Made by a program: the position numbers and the translations under genes | The notes under the pieces: generated by a model | What the model saw: the letters and a program-made list of their open reading frames with translations, nothing else | Databases searched by the model: none | What the model was told of the DNA's origin: nothing | In this document: positions 47,126 to 60,686 of the stretch, in pieces | How the letters are laid out: the number at the start of each line of letters is the position of its first letter | Numbering within the stretch: the stretch's first letter is position 1 | Source of the DNA: Gonocerus acuteangulatus | Lineage: Eukaryota > Arthropoda > Insecta > Hemiptera > Coreidae | Assembly (NCBI GenBank): GCA_946811695.1 | Contig: OX328132.1 | Location: 55,280,909 to 55,344,908, forward strand | Reading direction: 5' to 3' | Length of the DNA: 64,000 bases

Positions 47126-48509
47126 ATCCTTCGACATCATATTAGCGCCCTAATACACTAATATTATTAAAATAAAAATTTGAGAAAAATATGAATAAAA
47201 GAAGTTATTCTATCAACACTTTAACTTTTTACACAATGAACACGATGTTGCTAACAACTCGGCTACGAATAGGACAATGAGCACTCTAGAAAAATCTCTT
47301 CAGCAAACTTAAGGGCTTTATTATATATTTTATTTCTTACTTGCTGTGGTGCTGCTGAAGTAGTTTGAGAATAATATGGACGAAACGGCCAATAAAAGAC
47401 GGGACTTTATCGCGACTTTATAGCTGGTAATGTGAGTTTTATGTTGTGAGGGTTCCATCGGGAAGATAAGGTCTAGAACCACCACCTGGCCTTATCACAC
47501 GTCCCTTTTGTACGATATAATCTTAACGGGGACCGCTTCAAAATTCGCATTGTCTCCCTTGGGATACTAGTCCTGTGTCTCATGTCTATGTCAGCTTCCT
47601 CCATCTCATACTTCCGATAAGAATATCGCTTGTAGAAGGCCTCACGCTACCGGCCAGTCCTTTATACGCCTACCCTTTATTCTAACATAATATTTATTTT
47701 TCTATTCAAATTGGACCACCCAACCAGCGCGATAAAACTACCAGAATCCTGGCAAGGGTTTTTTTTTTTTATTGATTTATTTATTTTTTAAAGAGTTTCC
47801 TTCCCTCCTAAGATAAGGAAAGGAGTAAACCCGCAGAGGTTGATCTCGTGGCGCAATATTTAGTTCAAAAATAAGTTGTGTGATTTAAAATGTCGCATTC
47901 GTTAATCCATTAAAGACGATATTTTTTCGAACAAAGTCCCAACAAGGATTTTGTTTTTATATTGTTAAAAAAACACCAAATGCGTAAGGGAATTCACATA
48001 AATAAGATCGTTGGACACCGGGTGTGTAGCTCGCTTTTCCGAAAATTTTTATTGCGAGCAGCGGTTTGAGCACCATTAAACTTTGTTTTGCTGTACTTTA
48101 AATATTTCATTAATTCAAGAAAAATGATATTTCGACAACTAGTTTACTCAGAATAACTTATAATGTAGGCACATAAATAAACATAATTTTTCATTTAAAA
48201 ATAAATGAAATTTCGGAATGTGTACTTTATTCCTTCCTTTATACGATAAACGCTATGTTCATCATTTGAAGTTCTTAAGAGTACTAGAAGTATCTAAGAA
48301 GTTTGATTATCGGACTGGTGAGTGTCTCAGTAACAAAATTAATGAACTGTAATTAGAGATAAGTCGTAAACTATTAGATAAAATGATTAAATACATTCGT
48401 GATATAGTCAATTATGTGTTTTCTCTAGATGTCTTAAAATTTTAACTTCTAGCCTTATTAACAACGGAGTTAAAGGGGGTCAAAAGTGTCGTCATTCACT
48501 TCGATAAAA

Positions 48510-48515
<6 letters not shown>
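47123..48515. other. Unassigned sequence
   Basis: No supported feature over about 1.4 kb. The part at 47400-47680 is of more even composition than its surroundings, but no protein is recognised. Confidence 0.4.

Positions 48516-48572
<57 letters not shown>
48516..48572. repeat. (TA)n microsatellite bordering an inverted-repeat element
   Basis: About 28 TA units leading into AAACAGGGTG. Confidence 0.95.
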
Positions 48573-48574
<2 letters not shown>

Positions 48575-48575
<1 letters not shown>

Positions 48576-49250
48576 AGGGTGTAACGTAAGTGGAGACGAA
48601 TACTTAAGGAGGTGATAGTAGACACCAAATGGTCCTTTGAGCTGGGGTCAACTCCCAACGGGGAAGGAGGAAATTTAAATTTTGTGTTTTTTGGGTTAGC
48701 AACGCTTTTCGTTGAACAGAAAGCAATAACTAAATAACTGTTTAAGCTATGTGGTTCCCAATTGCAGCGTCGTAAACTATACAAGATTTACTTGAATAAC
48801 TATTAATAAATACCTAGTGCATTTCAGTATATCTATACTAAATAATATGAGCCCTTCAAATATTATATTCTTAAAAATTACGAAATAAAAACATTTTCCG
48901 AAAAGTGGTGAATCTGCAGTTTAATAGAAATTTACAAAAATAAATGGAAATAACCCCCAAAAAAAGAAGTTTGTATATCTAATCTTCGTTTTAGCCCCCT
49001 TTAACTGTTTTTTTAGTTGACTAAGTCTACTTCTTCTTCAAGCAAATTTTGTCTAGTTTACGACGCTGCAATTCGTAATTGTATATCTTAAACAGTTATT
49101 AAAACTTAGTTAACCTAAAAAAAAAACACAAAACTTAAATTTCCTCCTTCCCTGTTTGGGAGTTAACCTCAGCCCAAAGGACCATTTGTGTTCCGTTTGG
49201 TGTCTACTATCATCTCCTTAAGCATTCGTTACCACTTACGTTACACCCTG
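48575..49250. mobile_element. CAGGGTGTAAC inverted-repeat element, about 210-bp arms
   Basis: The left end CAGGGTGTAACGTAAGTGG and the complement of the right end are identical. The arms align from 48575 to about 48790 and from about 49040 to 49250, sharing CTTAAGGAG.TGATAGTAGAC, AGGAAGGAGGAAATTTAA-type words and AATTGCAGCGTCGTAAACTA. The right arm has a small extra insert (ACACAAATGGTCC context). A partial copy lies at 38205-38520. No transposase is visible. Confidence 0.85.
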
Positions 49251-49351
49251 TATATAAATCACCTTTTTTTTCTGTCTGTCTGTTTGATACTCATACAAAT
49301 CCATACCGTTTGACCGAACTTGGCACACAGGTAGGGATTGATCCGGGAATC

Positions 49352-49352
<1 letters not shown>
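49251..49352 (-). mobile_element. CTAGCTGTTACCCG-type retroposon, 3' fragment
   Basis: The minus strand reads GATCAATCCCTACCTGTGTG then CCAAGTTCGGTCAAACGGTA and an ACAGACAGACAGAAAAAA tail, truncated at the 5' side. Confidence 0.6.
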
Positions 49353-49427
<75 letters not shown>

Positions 49428-49430
49428 ATA
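49353..49430. repeat. Compound (TA)n(TG)n microsatellite
   Basis: About 18 TA units followed by about 16 TG units. Confidence 0.95.
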
Positions 49431-49472
49431 TGTTGAGCCTTTTACACAATTAAAAACTCAGGAAACCTAAAT

Positions 49473-49475
<3 letters not shown>

Positions 49476-49513
<38 letters not shown>

Positions 49514-49676
49514 GGCGCTTCGACAAATCTGGGCCATTAGTGCCAACATCCAGGGTGCAACGAGGACTTTTCCCATCGAGCCGTGGGATGAGAAATTTCC
49601 TACCGCCGGTGGTGATCGAACCCACCATCTCCCGCTTATGAGTCTAAGGCGCTAGCCACTAGACCACGGGAGACCC
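49476..49676 (-). mobile_element. tRNA-headed SINE (family 1), full length, long poly(A)
   Basis: On the minus strand the head GGTCTCCCGTGGTCTAGTGG and B box GGTTCGATCACC are followed by a body ending GGCACTAATGGCCCAG and a poly(A) tail of about 36 bases (the T run at 49476-49511). The long pure tail suggests a fairly recent insertion. Flanks CCTAAATGGAT and CCTTAAAAGGAT are similar but do not form a clear target duplication. Confidence 0.85.
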
Positions 49677-51950
49677 CTTAAAAGGATATTCTACTTCGAA
49701 AGTTGCTGAAAATATATTACTTCTGGGTTTTCGGTGAAAGGAACAGGATGCCTTGATGAGATTCCTCTTATAGTAGTTAATTTAATCCTTCCGTGTAAAA
49801 GGTTGCTAACCGAAGATCTGCTCGGCCAATTACTTGTCTTCAGTTTATTCCCTGTGCTCCATAAAGCAAAGCAATATTTCGCTGGAGTCGGTACGCTTCC
49901 AAGCTCCAGATCCCCTGCTAAAGGTTAGAACGCTATTTACTTTACGATCTGGACACACTCCAAACCTGCCTTGGACGTTTCAATAAAGCACATACCTATA
50001 AATACATGGGCTAGCCCTCTCGCTTCTTAGCTATAAGCATCAGCACTATAATACTTCACCTGGGTTTATTATTTTTCATCGGAGTCCACCGCAGATAGTG
50101 TTATCTAAATGGATTTTGGGATTGTTAAGATGTCGATTGATTAGGTAAGCGGTCGTCTATGAAGAGAAACAAAGCGCTCTTAGACTCATCAATGTGTGTG
50201 TATTGGTTTAAAAATACACACCTGGATAATACAAACTGCAGATATGAGATGAAAGTGGACTTAGTGTGAACTGCAATCCTTCCGATGCAATAATCTTGCT
50301 TAAAACGCACTCCGGAAGTGGCGATTAGAACAGTTCGCGTTACTGACAGTATCCTAAACGGAAATTACTCCATGAATGCGGCGATTTCTGATATTCTTAT
50401 GTGATTAGAAAAAGAACCTTTTTTAGAAAAATCAATAAGCATTCGAATAGATGCTTTTTAATTACTATGATTTCCCATTAGATTCCTTGATTAATGGTTT
50501 TGAACCACCGGTATTTTCGAGATCTATGGGAATTGAAACATAAATTCTGAAACGTGGTCCCGAGCCATTACATGTAAATTTCATCTTCATAAGTCGAATT
50601 CAAGACAATATATTGGAAAATTATGTAAATAAGTCGAACTGAAAATAAACGGGAGGGGACTTCCAGGATTTCCACCTGCATCTGTAAACTCTTAGATGTC
50701 ATATCTCTACAACATGAAATTGATAATTGATTGGGACATCGTTACAACGGCTGTATGTGCAAACATAGTCTTTGTCGATTTCTTAGAATTTGACTCTGAC
50801 GTTTCTATATCTGATCCGCCTTCTCAAGAGAGCATTTGTGCCGAATTTTAGCCAATATTATACCACATTAAATTCGAAAGAGTTGATAAACCTCAAGTAA
50901 TAAATGGAAAAAAGAAAATATCCTACAATTATTGAAGCCAAACGCTCGAATAACACACTTTGGACCTTCCTGGAAACCTCTGACAACGTTAATCATCACA
51001 TGTTTACACACCTAAATAAAGTTATAAATATGATTATGAAAAAAGGCGGAAACAATGTTCAAATTAAGATCGGAGGGTATTTTGCAGTTAGTGAAATGTG
51101 AGGTACACATATTTATGAGAGTTCAATTAGCCGTTTCTTGGCAATTGGCACTGTATGTACGTACAAACAGGATGTATTTGAGTAAAATTTACATAGAAGA
51201 GGTAAGTCGAACAGTCGGTAAGTCGATCATGTTCCCCTGAAGATCGACTTATCGAGCATTGTATCTATAACTGTAGTCTCTCGAAGTTCATCCATGCGTT
51301 ATTTTAATAGGCCTACTTTTCCCCTTGTTTTACAAAGCGATCTCTCACAAATTGACTTCTATTGCTTTTATTCAGGAAAAATTGTTCGGGGTGTTTGAAG
51401 GAAGAAAAACAATGCAGGGGGACAAATAGGGGTGAAGACTATGAAGTATATTCGATGCTCATCAATACAAATCCGATTTTCTCTGAAAAATATCTTATGC
51501 TGTAGAAAGAAAACTGGGGGATGTGTCCCTTGAAGGAAAGTTGTAGGAGAGGGCGGGTTAAAAATTGCTCGGGCAGAGGAATGGTCCTCGAGGGAGTAGG
51601 AGTTGTCTATCTACAGGGTGTAGGAACCCCCCTCCCTCCACGGTAGGGGTATTGGGACCCCTGGCAGACACCCCCATATGCAGATCAAATTGACGCCGAG
51701 GGACATATTGCCAACTACACCCTCCTCAACCCTTTCTTCCTCTGACGATTTCTCTCCCTAGCAGCTTCTCGAACTCCATTCCCACCCTACATATCCCAGA
51801 TACCCTTCAGCTTTAATTAACGCTAATCAGCAAGGCCCGCCAGCCGTTCGTCTGATTTATAGCTCCGGTTCGAACCCCGAAGATGGCTTATTGCATTGAA
51901 AAGGAAAGTTAATATAAAATTCTGAAATTGATAATTCTCTGATACTAAGT
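49677..51950. other. Mostly unassigned, with two eroded Helentron-like scraps
   Basis: Bases 50285-50345 (CTCCGGAAGTGGCGATTAGA, TTCGCGTTACTGACAGTATC) match the family 3' segment on the minus strand. Bases 50497-50548 (TTTTGAACCACCGGTATTTT, CGAGATCTATGGG) match the same segment on the plus strand. At 51862-51890 the phrase CTCCGGTTCGAACCCCG looks like a tRNA T arm without a head. No gene is supported. Confidence 0.45.
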
Positions 51951-52015
51951 ACAAAACTGAACATCAGACGCATCCAAACATTCCAATCCAAAGTCCTAAT
52001 AACAATAGTCAATGC

Positions 52016-52367
52016 GGTCTCCCGTGGTCTAGTGGCTAGCGCCTTGGATTCATAAGCGGGAGATGCTGGGTTCGATCCCCACCGGCCCACAGTGTGTCGT
52101 TTCACGACTCTAGCTGGACAAAATTATTTTTCGTGACGTAAACAAATACTATAATATAATGTTTTGGTGTATTGTTTACATCATTCCATTACCAAATTTT
52201 AGAATTCTGAACATGAATTTTGTTCACCTAGTTAGCACAATCGAAACACTGTGCGGCGGCAGGAATATTCTCATCCCACGGCTCGTTGGGAAAATTCCTC
52301 GCTGCACCCTGGATGTCGGCGCTAATGGCCTAGACGTCGAAGTTCCGTAAAAAAAAGAAGAAAAACA
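52016..52367 (+). mobile_element. tRNA-headed SINE (family 1) in a Jockey copy, 12-bp target duplication
   Basis: The head GGTCTCCCGTGGTCTAGTGG and B box GGTTCGATCCC are followed by the body ATCCCACGGCTCGTTGGGAA ... GGCGCTAATGGCCTAG and a short A-rich tail. The flanks AATAGTCAATGC at 52004-52015 and 52368-52379 are identical, and removing the SINE restores the Jockey frame. It is longer than the usual 200 bp because of a second insertion at 52088-52253. Confidence 0.92.
52088..52253. mobile_element. Small inverted-repeat element nested in the SINE
   Basis: The ends CACAGTGTGTCGTTTC and, in complement, CACAGTGTTTCGATTG flank 166 bp. The interior is also roughly symmetrical (CTAGCTGGACAAAATT versus CTAACTAGGTGAACAAAATT, and GACGTAAACAAATAC versus GATGTAAACAATAC). 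Other SINE copies run uninterrupted through CCACCGGCGGCAGG at this point. CGGC occurs on both sides, a possible 4-bp duplication. Confidence 0.72.
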
Positions 52368-52599
52368 AATAGTCAATGCTCCGTTATACGTTTCCTACCT
52401 CAACCTCCGAAAATACCTCAATATCCCACTCATTAAAGATGTTATATTATCCAGATTCCAACGTTTCCACCTTAAAATTCCACTCATCGCAATCCTGAAG
52501 TCCTCTCCCTATCGAGGAGGACTCTTTCCACCAAGGTGACTCAGTAGACTGTGGCCCAGAGATCTGCTGCAGTGACCAAGTGAAGTGTTAGCAATGGTT

Positions 52600-52868
52600 T
52601 TCATTTCATTCAAGTGCGTCCGTGTCTGTCGCTCACCAACTCCCTTCGAATTCGGCCACTGGTTGGAGCAGAAGGGAGCTTGGGTAGGCCCCTTTCAACG
52701 TCATCTGAGCGTCCTTCTAGCGTTAATCGTAGATGAAGAAGGGAGGCATTAGACAGAGAACCTCATATTGTATCATACTACTACATCCTCATAATAACAG
52801 ACGAACTCATGTGCAAAATGTAACATACAATAAAGAAATCATCATTTTTAAAAGCCTTCTCGATGAGG
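52600..52868. other. Unassigned sequence
   Basis: No supported feature beyond the possible end of the Jockey copy. Confidence 0.35.
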
Positions 52869-53070
52869 CCTTTTCGACTTCATCCAGTAGTCTTGGTTGG
52901 CGACGTTTCGCCAGACATTCTGCCAGCTTCCTCAGGCCTTCTTGATATTGAATATAAACGGTCAGTCCGAATCTTATTTATATATAAACGGGGTCCTGTA
53001 TAACCTTTATAGCTCCTCTGATTGGTGCTATTGAGTTTCAAGCAGCCAAAACATTTTCCTAGGGTTGACG
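52869..53070 (-). mobile_element. Penelope-like element 3'-end region with hammerhead-like core
   Basis: The minus strand contains GGCCTGAGGAAGCTGGCAGA then ATGTCTGGCGAAACGTCGCC. The phrase CCTGAGGAAG...GCGAAACGTC is typical of the ends of Penelope-like retroelements in arthropods and other animals, and CTGAGGA ... GAAAC fits the hammerhead ribozyme consensus CUGANGA-stem-GAAA. Upstream text such as GGAGCTATAAAGGTTATACA also looks like such an end. No RT or GIY-YIG coding sequence was found next to it, so only a fragment is present. Confidence 0.55.
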
Positions 53071-53129
53071 GGTGTCCATAATTTACTAAGTTTGTAACAA
53101 TTTTCTCTGTTGAAATTGTGGAGATTTTC

Positions 53130-53187
53130 TTTTTTTCTTTTTTTTTATAGCACTTCGACATATTGGCCATTAGCGCCAACAATCCAT
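53130..53187 (-). repeat. tRNA-SINE (family 1) tail fragment
   Basis: The minus strand reads GTTGGCGCTAATGGCCAATA then TGTCGAAGTGCTATAAAAAA, the last 45 bases of the family 1 body plus tail. It is 5'-truncated. Confidence 0.7.
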
Positions 53188-53189
53188 AA

Positions 53190-54384
53190 TAATTGCAATT
53201 TATCCACGTAGTATTTTTCTCCGAGATAAAGGATACAATATTCATGAGTTTATTCTCATTTTCCTTCATCAACAACAGGCTTTAGGTTGGTCCTCATCTA
53301 TCTCAAAGCGATGGTTTGGTCTGATGATAAAGCTAGGCGGTTTATTAGACACATGTCCACTCTTCGATTTGAACCCTTGTTTGCTACATAAGCTACATCT
53401 TCCAAACACTACTAAAGCGGGTCCAATACGGCTGAATTAAGTACAAGTGATTAATATAATGTCGGCCGAACAGAAAGCCTATGTTGACGGGCCTATGTTG
53501 GAGTAGACCAAGAAGAAAAGGCTTGGTAAGACCGATTACAATAAGCCTCTTTTGGTTATGGATGGTAGTGTCAGTCAGAAGCTCCTTTATTCTACTTAAT
53601 ATCCTATCTTTGAAAATATCTTCTGTACTTGACATGTACCTATTATTTAAAAATCTTATAGAATAATAAGTCTCATCTAATCCTTGTTCCTGTTGTGATT
53701 TGAAAAGCTACTTAACTTCTTCGAATATTTCCTGAAGCTTTATATTATCATTACAAATTCATTTGAACATACAATAAAACTGCTGGAACGAAATCCAAAA
53801 GAAAATCATAATTTTTTACTATAATATAGTCCAAATATACATCCTACTCAATTCATCTGGTTTTCGTCTTTCGCCAGTTTCTAACGAACAGGGTGTATTA
53901 CAAAAACATAAACATCCAACGAAATTCCAATATTAATGCTTTTTATTTATTTATGACCATTCACATCCATGGTGAATCGCCTAAGAAAATATTATATATA
54001 CTTTCGATTAAACAATTGAGATTTAACACGTATTCAGTTATATTAATTAATGTATATATACAATTCAATGAAAATTAATTAAACCATAGTAAATATATAA
54101 AGCCAATTCTACAATTAAGGTTTTATAACAAAAAAATATAAATTAGAGAATCCTCGGGAAAATAAAAACCTATGCCACGAAAGTTATTCTCATTTAAGTA
54201 TGCTCTTAATAAGAGCAAGATTAATTTTGGATCTTCAAAAAATTTGAAAATCTTTTCAATCCACGGTTAATGGTTTCTCTGTAAAAGCGATGCTGATTCA
54301 AAGCAGCAAAAAAAAAAAAAAAAAAAAAAAAATTAATCTAGCCAAAAGCAATACAAAGCTTTATTCTATATATTGATAGGTAAA
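53190..54384. other. Unassigned sequence
   Basis: Frames at 53393-53635 (minus) and 53481-53666 (plus) are not recognised. A poly(A) run of about 26 lies at 54307-54332, and CAGGGTGTATTAC at 53889 could be an isolated transposon end. Confidence 0.4.
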
Positions 54385-54603
54385 ATGGACTTATATAATG
54401 GGGGGGGGGGCTGAGGGGGCTGTGCAGCAGTAAAACTGTGTCATAGAAACTATAAAAATAAATTAAATAATATCACTTACAATTAGTTCAGAAAAAAAGT
54501 TGTTTTGGGTGTAATAGCGTAACTATTCCAAATTCTAGATTTTTAGTATTTCATAACTCCCAGTAACTCCCCCCCCCCGAAATTATTTTCTATATACACC
54601 CAT
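54385..54603. mobile_element. Diverged copy of the CATGGGCGTATATA MITE
   Basis: The left part ATGGACTTATATAATGGGGG then CTGAGGGGGCTG, and the right part ACTCCCCCCCCCCGAAATTA then TATATACACCCATG, correspond in inverse to the MITE in copies C and E. The left terminal repeat is eroded and no 8-bp duplication is visible, so this is an older, independent insertion. Confidence 0.65.
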
Positions 54604-56336
54604 GATAAGAGCTAAAACATGAATATTACATTCGATGGCATTGAAAACCCGTAAACTTTTAGTGCCGCAGCTAACTCGTTCATTGGAAAATCGGAATGGC
54701 ATCTTTCGTGGTCGTTAGGCGGTTAAGCAAATTCATTTTTACATATTTTTTTGGGAATATCCACGTAAATATACAATTCCTAATTATTTTCATTAAACCA
54801 TGCTTCATGCAATAATTATGTTTTATTTTACCCAAGAGATCAGCTTCCGTAATAAATGTCGAAATTCTACCCACTATGAGTATATCGTGAGTTAAAGTTT
54901 TCGAAATGTCCAATATTAAATTCATGACATACTGGCAGCAAGACACAGGATGGGTTACAAAAATTCAAACGTCTTAGCCATGGCCTGAAAATCGCATCAA
55001 CGCAGGGACATCATAAGCGGAAAGAAACACAGTATACAAGGGAAAACCCTAAATATATCTTGATTCAAGGATAAATTTAGATGATCTCCAAATTGTAAAC
55101 TTAACGAAATGCCGCCTAGGGCAACATACAGTCCATTGTTGACCCAGCGATGCAAGTAGGCGTCCGTCCAACCTCAAGACTAAAAACACCAAGACTCCAT
55201 CCAACAAAGGGACAGGGCCGATTTAACAAATCACATAATGAAACTACTATTGAAAGTGGGTGTCGACAATTTACCTATTGACGCCTTCCTTTATGAATAT
55301 TGTAATGGGTGATTCATGGAGGCACACCCAGCTCTTATTGAAAACAATATCTGCTCACTATTCAGTGCCTCCCGGGACGGCGTTGAGACTTCCTATAAAT
55401 CAGTGTTAGTCTTCAACAGTCCCATTGTGTCACCGTCCTGGCTCTTCTTAACGGAGAGGCGACCTTCTTTGTCGAACCTTTCAAAACTCTCTCGTCAAAT
55501 GAATGGCTGGCATAAACCGATTAATCAAAATAAAATTCTCATTAACTGGACATTCTCCTATTCAGTAAGTTTTCCTTCAAGTTCCTTGTGCTGTGGCAGA
55601 AGACTCAAAAGTACGGTTCTAGGGCGGAATTCGTTCCGAAATAATTCAAATATTTTTGAGCTGTATGCAATCTTATAGACGAATTAAGTACCGTTTTCCA
55701 GGAAATATGTGGTGTAGGTAAGAAAACAGGAAAACGGGGGGGGGGGGGGGGGGGGGGAAATCCACCATTTTTATTATGTGCAAACTAAAAAATGCATTTT
55801 GATGCACCCCTCTCCCCCTTCCGCCTATCTTTCATTTAGAATGATACCTGGGAGAAAAAACCTATGCAATTCAAATGATTGACAAACTGGCAGCAACTAG
55901 AGAATTTGAGGATTAACGCTGATTAACAACATAATCTATAGGCATTCAGAAAACCAGTTTTGCTAGAGAACTAGAAGTCATGGAATCAGTTTAATATTTG
56001 TTCTGTTTCTGGATGCAAAACTCTATGAGAAACAGTCAGAACATTTCATGCAGATTTTTGTTATTGTTTTTAATCAATGAGATGAATTAATCTTTTCTGC
56101 CATCTGACCCACTGTTAATTGTGGCTATTACTTCACAAGATTTTAAAGATAGTCACTATAAAAATTTTTCTTTAATGTCTTACGAAGACAATAAAAAAAT
56201 CCTACCCTTCCCTAAATTTTGGTTTAAAAACTACCAACAAACTCAAAACCCTCTATACCAAACTCAAAGATCCCATACCTTTTGAACAAAGAATAAAGAA
56301 ATAGATAAATCTGCACTTGCTAAACACGCCATTAGG
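54604..56336. other. Unassigned sequence with a poly(G) tract
   Basis: About 22 consecutive G lie at 55736-55757. The frame at 55316-55678 (120 codons, plus) is open but has no motif that I recognise and no copy elsewhere in the window; it may be chance. Confidence 0.4.
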
Positions 56337-59083
<2,747 letters not shown>

Positions 59084-59089
59084 AAAACT

Positions 59090-59437
59090 CAATACTTTCA
59101 GTAAAAATTGGTATTTCGAACGTTTCAGAATGCTCTTTGGCAGCCTTCTTCACCAATAAATGGGTAGATGATGGAAGAAAATCAGTAAAAATGTTAGGTA
59201 TCCAAGTATAAGTATTGGTTATAAAAATCGCAATATTTTCAATAAAAGGGGTCTCCCGTGGTCTAGTGGCTAGCGCCTTAGATTCATAAGCGGGAGATGG
59301 TGGGTTCGGGTTCGATCCCCACCGGCGACAGGAATTTTTTCCTCTCAGGGCTCGCTGAGAAAATTCCTGGCTGCACCCTGGATGTCGGCGCTAATGGCCG
59401 AGATTTGTCAATGGGCCGTTAAAAAAAAAAAAAAAAA

Positions 59438-59477
<40 letters not shown>

Positions 59478-59690
59478 GAAAGGGCCGACTGTATCTGCTT
59501 CAGCAATAAATGGCATGGTGATAGAAGAAAATCACGATAACCTTTAGGTATCCAAGTATAAGTATTACTTATAGAAAACGGAATATTGTCAGTAAAAATG
59601 GGTATTTCGAATGTTTCGGAATGCTCATTGGCAGTCTTCTTCGACAATAAATGGCTTGGTGATGGAGGAAGATCGCGATAGCTTTTATGT
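59090..59690. repeat. Tandem repeat of about 145 bp, split by a SINE
   Basis: The words GTATTTCGAA.GTTTC.GAATGCTC, CTTCTTC..CAATAAATGG, GGAAGAAAATCA and TTAGGTATCCAAGTATAAGT occur in the same order in 59090-59248, 59490-59630 and 59600-59690. The phrase CAATAAATGGC.TGGTGAT.GA recurs about 143 bp apart. The units are moderately diverged. The SINE at 59249 lies between two units. Confidence 0.75.
59249..59475 (+). mobile_element. tRNA-headed SINE (family 1), full length, long A-rich tail
   Basis: The head GGTCTCCCGTGGTCTAGTGG and B box GGTTCGATCCCC (with a duplicated GGGTTC) are followed by the body TCGCTGAGAAAATTCCTGGC ... GGCGCTAATGGCCGAG and an A-rich tail of about 57 bases with one C (59419-59476). 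A target duplication is at most AAAGG on each side, so it is not secure. Confidence 0.85.
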
Positions 59691-60626
59691 GACTTTCTTC
59701 ATCTCAATTATTTCATCATCATGGGATGTGCATCCGACGAAATTTGGAAAGTTTCAGAAGGTTCGAAATCTTATTTGTCAAGTAGTGAATCCTAGCGTAC
59801 CCGATGCCATGCTTTTAATACTCACGAACCTATGGACTGGCCTAATAGATGATATCTCTGGAAAGTATGATTTACCCTCAAAAGGTATAAAAGTCTGTAG
59901 ATATCAACAGGCTAATTCCATTGGATTGTAGAGTTTGTTATAGATAGGGGTGTATGGAGTTGCACCATATCCTTGTCCCCATACCCCGACACGGTCCGGC
60001 TCGGCTAGAGACAATGCTAGCTTTGGTGAAACAAAAACTCTGCTCATGTTACTCGGCACGGTTGGGCAGACTGCTCTCCGGTTGCGGGCAACGGTAAACC
60101 TCACAGCCGCCAACCTTATCTCCGTGCTAATTAAAGCTTGAACATCTCTCGTCGAACAGAACTAGGCATCTCTTATCGGTAGATGGCACTCATTACATCT
60201 CTTGTCTTCTCTTCTATCATTCTTCTACAGGTCGTCCATGACTCAATTAATATCTTCTTCTCATTCATTTTCCTCCTTTATTTATTTTTTATTTTTTTGG
60301 ACGGCTGTGGTGTGAAGTCTATTATATTTGATAATTAACAAATAAAGGTCCCTTTGATCTGTTTTAGGAATCGACGATCCCTCTTTCGCTTGGCTCCATC
60401 CTTTTTAGAGCTCCTTCAGTGAGGAATATGTTAAAAATATTCCATTTACTGCCACAACTTTACGATCTTTTTACCAGTAAGGCCACGTCCAACATGTGAA
60501 GTGTAATTTGGCGTTATCATGTTATTGACGTTTCACCTATTTATCAAATATTTCATTTGATTATTAACTCATCGTTTCGCCGGCTCAACCAGAAATATCA
60601 GAATTTCCATGGATCACGACAGAATA

Positions 60627-60629
<3 letters not shown>
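59691..60629. other. Unassigned, higher-complexity sequence with open frames
   Basis: Plus-strand frames 59611-59931 (106 codons, partly in the tandem repeat) and 59950-60141 (63 codons), and minus-strand 59904-60113, are open. The plus frame reads VNPSVPDAMLLILTNLW and LIDDISGKYDLPSKGIKV. I recognise no family. No promoter or splice arrangement can be argued with confidence. Confidence 0.25.

Positions 60630-60683
<54 letters not shown>
60630..60683. repeat. (TA)n microsatellite
   Basis: About 26 TA units. Confidence 0.95.

Positions 60684-60686
<3 letters not shown>

Larger units (their letters stand above)
51953..52539 (+). pseudogene. Jockey-like RT C-terminal fragment, split by a SINE
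   Basis: Before the SINE the frame reads KLNIRRIQTFQSKVLITIVN. After it, the frame resumes exactly through NAPLYVSYLNLRKYLNIPLI, LSRFQRFHLKIPL and SPYRGGLFPPR to a TGA at 52537-52539. FQSKVL..IVNAP.YVS is the Jockey thumb motif also seen at 15.1 kb. About 75 residues survive. It is 5'-truncated near 51950, and its 3' end lies near 52600 without a clear tail. Confidence 0.82.

Noticed and set aside
53889..53901. CAGGGTGTATTAC as the end of another inverted-repeat element
   Set aside because: No matching inverted end or TA-rich border was found nearby.
55316..55678. A 120-codon frame as a host gene
   Set aside because: No motif, repeat support or gene structure was found; it is kept only as an unassigned region note.
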